A program made the translations under genes and the position numbers. The notes under the pieces were generated by a model. The model did not search any database, was not told where the DNA came from, and saw nothing but the letters and a program-made list of their open reading frames with translations. From a virus: 24,316 bases of DNA. Below are positions 1 to 7,214 of the stretch, piece after piece. Position 1 is the first letter of the stretch, and every line of letters begins with the position of its first letter. The stretch is taken from positions 1 to 24,316 of IMG/VR virus record IMGVR_UViG_3300022868_001260; one strand, given 5' to 3'.

Positions 1-1860
1 CTATAGAAATAGCGTCGCTAATATTTATATATGTAAGAATATTAAAACTTGCATCTTCGAATATCGCTATGTTTTCATAACTAATAGGTAAATTAATTTC
101 AATATCCCATAAATCAACATATTCAGCTACCCCAATAAAATCTAATACATCTATTTCGACCACCAAGTCAACATCATCTTCGTCTACTATAGCCATCTCA
201 TCATAAATATTAAGGCCTGAGAAAATATATTCAGAAATAAAATCTTCGATTATATTTATGGCTTCGTAAACAGGCCCAAGCTCTATCGAAATATCTAATA
301 AACTTGTAAACTCAGTTATAAATATCTCTTCGTATACATTCATGCCAACAAATAATTCTAAAGAGACTAGTTCAGAAATTAAAATTGATTCAGAGGAGAT
401 TGGAATATCTATTTCAATGTCTAATATATTAATATTTTCGGTTATGGTTATCGCCTCATAAACCATAGGAAGGTCTATCTCAATATCATGGAGATTGATA
501 TTTTCGGTTAGGGAAACTGATTCAAAAACATCAACATTTGAATCTAATCCGAATTGACTTATATTTTCTGCGATTGTTATATCATCAAAAACTAAAGGAA
601 TATTTATCTCAATATCGTGAAGGTTAACGTCTTCCGAAAGAGAAATTGATTCGATTGCCTCAATATTTGAATCCAATCCAAAATCCGTATATTCAGTTAT
701 TGTTATGTCATCATTTACCGATATATTTGAGAAGATTGTAAAATCTACAAATTCAGATATTGAAATTTCTTCGTATGTTTCTAAATATAAAACATCGAGA
801 AGCATATCGATATCTTCCAATGTTCCTATTTCCTCATATTCCGATAAAGGTAGAGCGGGAGGATATTGCTGATTCCATTCCGTTATAGAAATAGAATCAT
901 AAATTTCTGCATAAAGTTCTGTTAAATACTGGTCTATATCTTCAACTATCGAAATAGAATCGTAAACAATTCCAACTTCAACAATAGGGTCAAATGCTGA
1001 CGCAGACTCCGTAATAATAATCAAGTCGTAAACCTCTAAATAAAGCTCCGTCAATAATAAATCTATATCCTCGACTATAGATATAGAATCATTTACATCA
1101 ACCTCTATAGATATTTCAAATGAACTTAAATATTCTGAAATAGTTATTTCATCATAAATAGACAATCCTTCAAAAATGTAATCAAATGCTATATCTTCTG
1201 AAACATATATATCATCATAAACCACAGGAACATCAATAATGATATCGTGTAAAACTATATCTTCTGTGATAGAAATCACATCACTAACGTCTATTCCAAA
1301 AAGAATCTCAAAATCTGTAGATTCAGTTATTGATATACTCTCGAAAGAAAGCGGAATATCAATCTCAATATCCCATATATTAATATTTTCAACGAGAGAG
1401 ACTAATTCATAAACTATTGGTAAATCAATTTCTATATCCCACATATTAGCGTATTCAACAAGCGAGATTAACTCAAATATATTAATATTTGCATCTAATT
1501 CAAACTGGCTTATATATTCAGTTATTAATATGCTATCGAAAACTATAGGGATATCTATTTCTATATCCCACATATTGACATATTCGGTTATTGTTATTTC
1601 TTCGTAGACTATTGGTAGGTCTATTTCGATATCGTGAAGATTAATATCCTCTGTTATAGAAATGGAATCAGACACATCAATACTTGCTTCTAATTCAAAA
1701 TTAGTATATTCCGTTAGATTTATGCTCTGACTTTCTGACGGTAATAAAACATCTAACAATGCTTCTATATCTTCAGATATTACTATAGATTCATAAACAA
1801 TGCCAAGCTCGATTATGGGGTCAAATAATTCTGCATCCTCTAAAACAGAAATATATTCTG
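1..1860 (-). repeat. Tandem about 63-bp coding repeats, distal array (about 30 copies)
   Basis: Cores recur with a mean spacing of about 63 bp (21 codons), for example near 435, 503, 566, 631, 689 and 753. On the plus strand each reads roughly as TTC-(g/a)(g/t)TTAT-(t/a)G-(t/a)(t/a)AT-(t/a)TC, the complement of the SITED/SVAEN core. Copies are degenerate at DNA level but conserved in protein pattern. Spacings vary from about 59 to 69 bp, so units gain or lose a residue. Confidence 0.85.
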
Positions 1861-4024
1861 ACGGTTGGATTCCGATACCGATAGTAATTGAACGAATACA
1901 AACAACATCTCTTTCCTCCCAAATAATAAAAGTGCTGCTCATTCCGTGGTCGGACTTAGCTAAATTTGTTCTGACTGCTTGGGTAGCTGTAGTTGTAGCT
2001 AAAATAATTCCAGAATGAGAATTATCGGCTAATAGCTCTAAATCATAATATATATTTGAGGTATCTCCTGAATCTCTAACCCAAGAAGTAATTGCGTAAG
2101 CTTCTCCAAAGAAACTTAATGCTGGGTGCCTACAATCTGTATTTGAATCTAAAACTATCTCGGCAGCTAAAACCCCATCGTAATCTCTATGGCATACAGT
2201 CCCATCACTCTTGAGATAACACATATGTACTTCATAATCTATTAAATCTGTTCCCGCATTGAAATTGTGCCCCCAAGTTCCAACCTTTATAGTGGCAACA
2301 GAGATAGGACCTACCCAAGCGTTTCCAGTATAATGGTCTAATTGTAAAGACGAACCTTCAGAAAAAAGAATTGTTGTATCATCATTATTTTTATTATCTA
2401 TCCTCGATACTTCTGTTTTACATAAAGCCTCGTTATTAGTATCCCCTATTACATCTTCTGTGCCCCAATTATCAATCCTATTTTTAAATGTTGATTCAAT
2501 AGCTACCGCATATTGTTTTACTCCATTATGTTCCGTAGCGCTAACCCAATATTTTCCATCTGCTGCGTGTGTGATAGAAGGTGCATCATAAGTGTTGGAA
2601 ACATCTGTCAATATTGTTCTAACAGTATCCCAAGCAAAATCTATAGCCGGATATCCTGTCATCAATCTTCCATAAACCACGCCAGCAATAGCATAAATAA
2701 TAACTCCATGGTCATCACCAACTAATACAGAAAAATCATTAAATATACCCGCATCCGTTACTCTTGCAGAAACATTCTCAGTCCAAACACCATCGGGATT
2801 AGTAGTATATTCAAATTGTAAATACCTTCCTGTCCTATTATAAAAAGCTCTCCAATAATAAGTTCCATCATAAAAAGCAGCGTGTTGAGTCAAATAAGGC
2901 AAACATCCAGCAGTAGCTTTAATGGAAACATCTTCTGATATTGAGATTGATTCGGAGACTGGTCCCACTTCAACGGTAATATCGAACATAGAAACCGACT
3001 CAGCTATTCCGATAGAATCATAAACACTTGGAAGGAGAACATCTAACGAAATTTCATCATCTTCTACCAAACTTACCGAATCATACGAAGATACGTTTAA
3101 TTCAATAAGGTATTGACTTGTATCTTCACTCACGGACGCAGTATCATTCACCCCTATGTCTATGTCTATATATAGGGAAATAGCCTCTGTAACATCAACC
3201 TCATCATAATTAAAGCTATATAATAGGGGTAACAGCATAAAATCATATTCTGATAGAGATATCGCCTCGTATTCGGAAATATTGAGCTCTGACAGAAGGG
3301 TTTCCGAAGATTCGGCTATCGAGACAGAATCATTAACACCTATATTCGTAATAATCTCTAATAGGCTTATATTTTCAGCTATCGAGACAGAATCATATTC
3401 TGTAATATTCAAATCAGGAATCAAAACTTCTACATCTTCTGCTATCGAGACAGAATCATTAACAGATAAATTGAGAACGTCTAGAAGGGAAGATTCATCT
3501 TCGGCAATCGATATTTCTTCATTAACAGATAAGAATAAAACATCAAGAAGTATATTCGCATTTTCTGCTATCGATATATCTTCTTTTACTATTCCTAATT
3601 CTACTATTATGTCAAAGACTGAAGAAGATTCTGTAATAGTTATTAAATCAAATTTTTCAATATTAAGTGCAGGTTCCAAATCAAGGAGCTCGGCATCTTC
3701 TGTAATAGAGATTGAATCAAAAACATTCAAGTTGTATTCAAGAAGTAAATTTATATCTTCTGATAAAGAAGCTTCATCATAAACCACAGGAACATCAATA
3801 ATGATATCGTGTAAAACTATATCTTCTGTGATAGAAATCGCATCATATATATTTATATCCAAATCTCCTACTTCTGAAGACTCATTGGCTACAAATGGTT
3901 GAGCTTGATAGGCTACATCCATTTCAGCCAATGTTACTGAGACCTTAGACGCCACATAAACAAATGGTTGGGCTTTAAAAGCCATATCCATTGTCTTTAA
4001 TTCTGTAGGTGTAGGAAATGCCAT
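1..4024 (-). CDS. Giant acidic repeat protein, probable tail fibre or adhesin (C-terminus beyond window)
   Basis: The minus-strand frame starts at ATG 4024 (AAGGA ribosome site 8 nt upstream, 4 nt after the previous stop) and shows no stop down to base 1, giving at least 1341 codons. After about 60 N-terminal residues with a twice-used AQPFV motif, the protein consists of about 45 degenerate repeats of roughly 21 residues. The core is D/E-S-I-S-I-T/A-E-D/N, followed by a hydrophobic strand such as LLDVLNLSV. The array is interrupted at about 1860-2930 by an unrelated domain of about 355 residues. The repeats are rich in Asp, Glu, Ser and Ile and have almost no Cys. The gene follows a tailspike-like gene and an 81-residue gene with very short spacers, so I infer a long virion fibre with a binding domain part-way along. 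A secreted or prophage-encoded adhesin is the alternative. Open frame: certain; function: inferred. Confidence 0.85.
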   Translation of the reverse strand, partial: MAFPTPTELKTMDMAFKAQPFVYVASKVSVTLAEMDVAYQAQPFVANESSEVGDLDINIYDAISITEDIVLHDIIIDVPVVYDEASLSEDINLLLEYNLNVFDSISITEDAELLDLEPALNIEKFDLITITESSSVFDIIVELGIVKEDISIAENANILLDVLFLSVNEEISIAEDESSLLDVLNLSVNDSVSIAEDVEVLIPDLNITEYDSVSIAENISLLEIITNIGVNDSVSIAESSETLLSELNISEYEAISLSEYDFMLLPLLYSFNYDEVDVTEAISLYIDIDIGVNDTASVSEDTSQYLIELNVSSYDSVSLVEDDEISLDVLLPSVYDSIGIAESVSMFDITVEVGPVSESISISEDVSIKATAGCLPYLTQHAAFYDGTYYWRAFYNRTGRYLQFEYTTNPDGVWTENVSARVTDAGIFNDFSVLVGDDHGVIIYAIAGVVYGRLMTGYPAIDFAWDTVRTILTDVSNTYDAPSITHAADGKYWVSATEHNGVKQYAVAIESTFKNRIDNWGTEDVIGDTNNEALCKTEVSRIDNKNNDDTTILFSEGSSLQLDHYTGNAWVGPISVATIKVGTWGHNFNAGTDLIDYEVHMCYLKSDGTVCHRDYDGVLAAEIVLDSNTDCRHPALSFFGEAYAITSWVRDSGDTSNIYYDLELLADNSHSGIILATTTATQAVRTNLAKSDHGMSSTFIIWEERDVVCIRSITIGIGIQPSEYISVLEDAELFDPIIELGIVYESIVISEDIEALLDVLLPSESQSINLTEYTNFELEASIDVSDSISITEDINLHDIEIDLPIVYEEITITEYVNMWDIEIDIPIVFDSILITEYISQFELDANINIFELISLVEYANMWDIEIDLPIVYELVSLVENINIWDIEIDIPLSFESISITESTDFEILFGIDVSDVISITEDIVLHDIIIDVPVVYDDIYVSEDIAFDYIFEGLSIYDEITISEYLSSFEISIEVDVNDSISIVEDIDLLLTELYLEVYDLIIITESASAFDPIVEVGIVYDSISIVEDIDQYLTELYAEIYDSISITEWNQQYPPALPLSEYEEIGTLEDIDMLLDVLYLETYEEISISEFVDFTIFSNISVNDDITITEYTDFGLDSNIEAIESISLSEDVNLHDIEINIPLVFDDITIAENISQFGLDSNVDVFESVSLTENINLHDIEIDLPMVYEAITITENINILDIEIDIPISSESILISELVSLELFVGMNVYEEIFITEFTSLLDISIELGPVYEAINIIEDFISEYIFSGLNIYDEMAIVDEDDVDLVVEIDVLDFIGVAEYVDLWDIEINLPISYENIAIFEDASFNILTYINISDAISI
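1212..1277 (-). repeat. 66-bp perfect repeat, copy 1
   Basis: Identical base for base to 3774-3839, in the same orientation and reading frame, about one repeat unit long. Neighbouring units are far more diverged, so this pair is recent or kept identical by conversion. Confidence 0.9.
1860..2930 (-). other. Non-repeat domain inside the giant protein, propeller-like
   Basis: The frame stays open but the acidic repeats stop for about 355 residues. The segment is rich in Trp, Tyr, His and Gly, with recurring short strands such as YDGTYYWRAFY, DGKYWVSATEHNG, FGEAYAITSW and STFIIWEE. This alternation resembles sialidase-like or BNR beta-propeller blades, but I see no clean Asp-box series, so the fold is an inference. 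Its place between two repeat arrays suggests a receptor-binding or enzymatic head carried part-way along a stalk. Boundaries are approximate. Confidence 0.6.
2930..3840 (-). repeat. Tandem about 63-bp coding repeats, proximal array (about 15 copies)
   Basis: Cores lie near 2932, 3000, 3062, 3127, 3183, 3250, 3310, 3375, 3437, 3500, 3563, 3632, 3697, 3757 and 3822. Copies between 3310 and 3460 share an identical 15-base core (CTATCGAGACAGAAT), which suggests recent local duplication. Confidence 0.85.
3774..3839 (-). repeat. 66-bp perfect repeat, copy 2
   Basis: Perfect match to 1212-1277. The two copies lie 2562 bp apart, a multiple of three, on opposite sides of the propeller-like domain. 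Recombination between them would delete that domain and keep the frame. Confidence 0.9.
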
Positions 4025-4028
4025 TTAA

Positions 4029-4274
4029 CTATTCCTTTTTATATAGTAGTTCTTTTAATCCAAGATTCTCTTTTTCTAATCTATTTATTTTATCAATATC
4101 ACTTTCTTCTATTACTTCATTATTTTTATTTTTTATAAATTTATCCACCTGTACAAAAACTTCTTCGTCAGTAGGCTCAGATTGAAACTTAAAAAATTGA
4201 GCTTCTTCCTTGGTTATAGAAACTCTTACTCTCCACTTTCCTGCCATATCTTTATATTTTTCTACTATTTCCAT
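4029..4274 (-). CDS. Small protein of unknown function in the tail-fibre operon
   Basis: This 81-residue protein begins MEIVEKYKDMAGKWRV, has a short beta-rich stretch around residues 12-45 (WRVRVSITKEEAQFFKFQSE), and ends in a charged helical segment, residues 58-81 (IDKINRLEKENLGLKELL), whose Leu/Ile spacing suggests a coiled coil. The start has a GGAGAT ribosome site and lies 8 nt after the stop of the tailspike-like gene; its stop is 4 nt before the giant repeat gene. I do not recognise a family. The position between two probable fibre genes would suit a fibre-assembly or trimerisation helper, but that rests on context alone. Confidence 0.75.
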   Translation of the reverse strand: MEIVEKYKDMAGKWRVRVSITKEEAQFFKFQSEPTDEEVFVQVDKFIKNKNNEVIEESDIDKINRLEKENLGLKELLYKKE

Positions 4275-4282
4275 AATATCTC

Positions 4283-6742
4283 CTATGCTTGAGTGATTGT
4301 CATATCATCTACATATACACTTTCAGTTGTTCCACCATATGCCCATGCCTCTATTTCTACTACACCTGCTTCTGTAGGAGTAAATGTTATTTCTAACTCT
4401 TCATAATCAGTATCATCAGCTTTTGTATCAGTTACATCAGTCGCAACTCCTGCTATTTGCCCACCTTTACAAACCAATTTTGCTACTATAGTTGTTGCAT
4501 GGGATTTTTTAACCCAAGCATTTATCGTAACTAAAGAGTCTGCTGCACATGCTACTTTTGCTATACTTAAATCTAATGGATAATTTGAATCTCTTAAAAC
4601 ATTAGTAGGCGATAACTTCCAACATATACCAGAAGCTGTATGACGATTAGTTATATCACTCGTAATAACTCCATTATCCGTATAAATATAGTGATTATCA
4701 GGTGTTCCATCATGATTTGTAGAATATAGTTTTGAATTAGCATAATCCTTGGCAGAGGAAAATTCAGTCCCAGCTATTGAACAGTTATTCAAATAAGATA
4801 TTAAAGTATCATTCCAAACTCCAGCAATATCCATACTACTTATTGTGGCTGAATTTATTTTCCAATTATTAACATTATTAAGTTTAATACCGTAATTTGA
4901 ATGTTTACATTTAGCTATTTCATTAATAATAGCATTTCTTCCATTTGTACTATAAATATTACTATTTGAGTTATTACAAGTCTCATGAATTTTAGTTATT
5001 TTAACATTATAACCACTCATCTCTATTCCTGCACTCTGATTATTGTTTGCTTTATATATATTTTCTATAGAATAACTCGTACCAGAAAATTTTATTCCGC
5101 TTGAACCACAATTATTTGAAAACCATACATTAGTTATTATTGCACTACTTGAAAATAGATACAAAACATTATATATACAATTTGAACCAGAAATATTTGT
5201 ATAAGTTATATGTGTTGAACCATTATCAAGTACCCCCCACGAACACCTGATAATATTAATATAATTTATTGTTATATAACTTTGGGAAAAAATTAAACCC
5301 TGAAAACTTCCATCTCGTCCATCAAAAAAGGTTGTTCCATCCTGTATTGTTGTACTGATATTATACCCAGCTTGAAACTCTATATTATTTCCTGATATCC
5401 CAGCATCTTGGATTATTTGCTGAGCAGTTAATTTTATAGTTTCTCTTTTGTATGTAGTAACTGTTTCTGTTGTTCCTGAATAACCACACCCTCTTGTCGT
5501 TATACCTTCATTTGGTTTTGTATCTGGTGCATTATCTAATTTTATTATTGTTCCATCCTCACTAATACTTTGAATTCCATACCATCCCTCCGAATCACAT
5601 TGTGCAGCAGAACTTTTAGAAATTAAACTTTGTAAATTTAATCCAGATGTAGTGCAAGCAAGAATATTATCAAAAAGCATGTATGAAATATTAGCAGGGG
5701 CAGCACTATCAGTATAAAAAGCTATTGATTTAATAGAAGCACCTAAATTTCCTCCGCCTTCTTTTATAATACATTGCGGACCAAATCCTTTTATTCCTGC
5801 GGGAATAAGAAATGTATCTACTGGAGTTGCTCCTGCGATATCGGAGCATAAACATATCTTTACCTCACTTACTAAAGTTGTTGTATAACTTTTCATCCAA
5901 AATGATATTTTTTGATAGCTTGAAAAATCCGTATCTGATATTTCAAAATAAGCATATAAAGTATCGTTAGCAGGAGAATTTTTAACTATTTTTACAGAAG
6001 CATCTCCTTCTTTATAATAAGAAGTATCTAAAGTAACTGTTGAAGTATTAGCTAATGTCCATAATTCTTCACATCGAGTAATTGTTTTAGTTTGTGCTGT
6101 AGCAAGTTTAACTGCATGCCAATCTATTTTAGTAACATCTCCAGTAGCACCACCGACACCTACCCCTATAGAACCCTCTAATTCAAAAGTATCATCTGCT
6201 TTATTAGCTACTGTCCAAGTCCCATTTGCTGTTAAATTAGTAGTGTGATTTTGTATGTAAACTATATCTCCATTAACATATCCATGTCCAGTAAGTGTTA
6301 CTACTATAGGAGTAGCATTAGTAGAACTTTCTATATCTTGAGAAGTAGGTAATGTATCTGGAGCATCTGTCCAAGTTCCATTACAACCTAATGAAGTAGG
6401 GTCGGGTGATTTAGCTATTCTTATTACATCACCCGGCACTATTCTTGCAGCAGTTGGCCCCGCTGTTATAGTTTTCCAAGCGTTAGCCCAATCTGAGCCA
6501 TCATTCACATCATCTCCATTTTCATAATCTAAATAATAAATAGTATTACCTGTAGACCAATGTAAGATTCTATTTACAAATCCAGAATATGACCTATGCC
6601 CTCCCATTAAATTTTCTATACCTAAAATAAATTTTCGGATAAAATTTATATGCCCTATTTCGTAACCAAAAAATTTATCCCGAAAAGTTTCACATATCTT
6701 TTTAATAATCAACTCATAAGATTTTAATTTTTTTGATAACAT
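4283..6742 (-). CDS. Right-handed beta-helix tailspike-like protein
   Basis: The protein has 819 residues. Residues 1-65 are charged and helical and could be a virion-attachment segment. Around residues 69-92 is the YYLDYENGDDVNDGSD...AWKTI signature found at the start of many phage pectate-lyase-like spikes. Then come beta-rich modules and a central region of about 450-650 with Asn-rich short strands and solenoid-like turns (NNNQSAGIEMSGYNVKI, NGRNAIINEIA) typical of parallel beta-helices. The last 150 residues look like a carbohydrate-binding beta-sandwich ending VYVDDMTITQA. Expected role: binding or cleaving a host surface polysaccharide. No catalytic residues could be assigned, so enzymatic activity is open. 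Start chosen for AGGAGG 5 nt upstream. A terminator precedes it at 6764-6805. Confidence 0.85.
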   Translation of the reverse strand: MLSKKLKSYELIIKKICETFRDKFFGYEIGHINFIRKFILGIENLMGGHRSYSGFVNRILHWSTGNTIYYLDYENGDDVNDGSDWANAWKTITAGPTAARIVPGDVIRIAKSPDPTSLGCNGTWTDAPDTLPTSQDIESSTNATPIVVTLTGHGYVNGDIVYIQNHTTNLTANGTWTVANKADDTFELEGSIGVGVGGATGDVTKIDWHAVKLATAQTKTITRCEELWTLANTSTVTLDTSYYKEGDASVKIVKNSPANDTLYAYFEISDTDFSSYQKISFWMKSYTTTLVSEVKICLCSDIAGATPVDTFLIPAGIKGFGPQCIIKEGGGNLGASIKSIAFYTDSAAPANISYMLFDNILACTTSGLNLQSLISKSSAAQCDSEGWYGIQSISEDGTIIKLDNAPDTKPNEGITTRGCGYSGTTETVTTYKRETIKLTAQQIIQDAGISGNNIEFQAGYNISTTIQDGTTFFDGRDGSFQGLIFSQSYITINYINIIRCSWGVLDNGSTHITYTNISGSNCIYNVLYLFSSSAIITNVWFSNNCGSSGIKFSGTSYSIENIYKANNNQSAGIEMSGYNVKITKIHETCNNSNSNIYSTNGRNAIINEIAKCKHSNYGIKLNNVNNWKINSATISSMDIAGVWNDTLISYLNNCSIAGTEFSSAKDYANSKLYSTNHDGTPDNHYIYTDNGVITSDITNRHTASGICWKLSPTNVLRDSNYPLDLSIAKVACAADSLVTINAWVKKSHATTIVAKLVCKGGQIAGVATDVTDTKADDTDYEELEITFTPTEAGVVEIEAWAYGGTTESVYVDDMTITQA

Positions 6743-6763
6743 TCCATCCTCCTTCTAAGGATT

Positions 6764-6805
6764 GTTTTATAAATAAAAACCCTATGGATATAATTATCCA
6801 TAGGG
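6764..6805 (-). terminator. Intrinsic terminator ahead of the tailspike gene
   Basis: A perfect 11-bp stem, CCCTATGGATA with TATCCATAGGG (6780-6790 and 6795-6805), closes a 4-nt loop. Read on the minus strand it is followed by TTTTTATTTAT. The U-rich tract lies only on the minus-strand side, which fixes the direction. Confidence 0.85.
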
Positions 6806-6930
6806 TCTATAAAATTTTTCTTTATTAAGATAAACGGATAATCTTTGCATTCTTTCTCCTAATGCTAAAGATAACCGCTTAATCTTCAAACAGGACTTCC
6901 CCGAATCACCCTATAAGTGATTTGGTCGCC
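6780..6930 (-). ncRNA. Candidate structured RNA: three hairpins ending in a terminator
   Basis: In minus-strand order: a hairpin AATCAC/GTGATT with a 7-nt loop (6904-6909 with 6917-6922); a long imperfect hairpin (6824-6883) pairing ATTAAG, CGG, ATCTTT and GCATT with AATGC, AAAGAT, CCG and CTTAAT around a 9-nt loop; then the terminator at 6780-6805. The stretch lies between two genes and holds no ORF longer than the 18-codon one. It resembles no tRNA or riboswitch that I can recognise. RNA ends are not determined. Confidence 0.4.
6794..6850 (-). CDS. Possible 18-residue leader peptide overlapping the terminator
   Basis: ATG at 6850 is preceded by AGGAG with a 5-nt spacer, among the better ribosome sites in the window. 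The frame encodes MQRLSVYLNKEKFYRPYG and its stop lies inside the terminator hairpin. A ribosome finishing this ORF would cover the stem, as in leader-peptide attenuation. The ribosome site lies in the loop of an imperfect hairpin (6824-6883). It may equally be a chance ORF inside a structured RNA. Confidence 0.35.
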   Translation of the reverse strand: MQRLSVYLNKEKFYRPYG

Positions 6931-6952
6931 TCGCTATCATCAAATCAAACGA

Positions 6953-7159
6953 CTATTTGTTTGCTCTAATAACTATAACGACAGGAAGCTGAGTCTCTTT
7001 ACTCAACTGCCACCCTGCTGATACAATCCTACCACAATTTTCGACCTTTGTCAAATGAAGGGTCCCGGCTAGCCCACCAATTCCCTTGACAACCTTTTCT
7101 CCAAAAGAATCTTTTGATTTAATCTCTTCGTTTACATTTATGCCTAAATCTTCTCCCAT
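6953..7159 (-). CDS. Small protein of unknown function
   Basis: The protein has 68 residues: an acidic N-terminus (MGEDLGINVNEEIKSKDSFG), a glycine-rich turn (VKGIGGLAGTLH, residues 24-35) and a beta-rich C-terminus ending LPVVIVIRANK. No signal peptide or membrane segment is evident. The start is supported by AGGAG 8 nt upstream of ATG 7159. It sits 55 nt after the intein-bearing glycosyltransferase gene and is followed by the hairpin-rich intergenic region. No family recognised; coding is supported mainly by the start signal and tight packing. Confidence 0.65.
   Translation of the reverse strand: MGEDLGINVNEEIKSKDSFGEKVVKGIGGLAGTLHLTKVENCGRIVSAGWQLSKETQLPVVIVIRANK
7026..7054 (-). promoter_or_regulatory. 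Possible internal promoter for the structured intergenic RNA
   Basis: TTGACA, a 17-nt spacer, then TAGGAT, within the coding region of the 68-residue gene. The -35 is perfect and the -10 matches the consensus at four of six bases. It would give a transcript entering the hairpin region. It could be chance in coding sequence. Confidence 0.3.
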
Positions 7160-7174
7160 AAGTCTATCTCCTAG

Positions 7175-7202
7175 ATTTTAAGGTAATAAAACTGAGAATC
7201 AA
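7175..7202 (-). promoter_or_regulatory. Weak promoter candidate before the 68-residue gene
   Basis: TTGATT, a 16-nt spacer, then TAAAAT, in the 55-nt gap after the glycosyltransferase stop. Both hexamers are imperfect, so the call is tentative. Confidence 0.25.
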
Positions 7203-7214
7203 AACTACTCTGCT

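Noticed and set aside
1-1860. CRISPR array, suggested by regular spacing of about 63 bp
   Set aside because: The recurring cores are degenerate, spacing is irregular (about 59-69 bp), and the whole stretch is one open reading frame with a conserved protein pattern. No cas genes are seen.
1800-3782. Plus-strand open frames at 1800-2018, 2513-2725 and 3282-3782
   Set aside because: They lie antisense to the giant repeat gene and only mirror its repeat structure. They lack ribosome sites and neighbours on that strand.
6840-6940. tRNA or known riboswitch in the hairpin region
   Set aside because: No cloverleaf with a TTCGA-type arm or CCA-like end could be formed on either strand, and no known riboswitch core was recognised.
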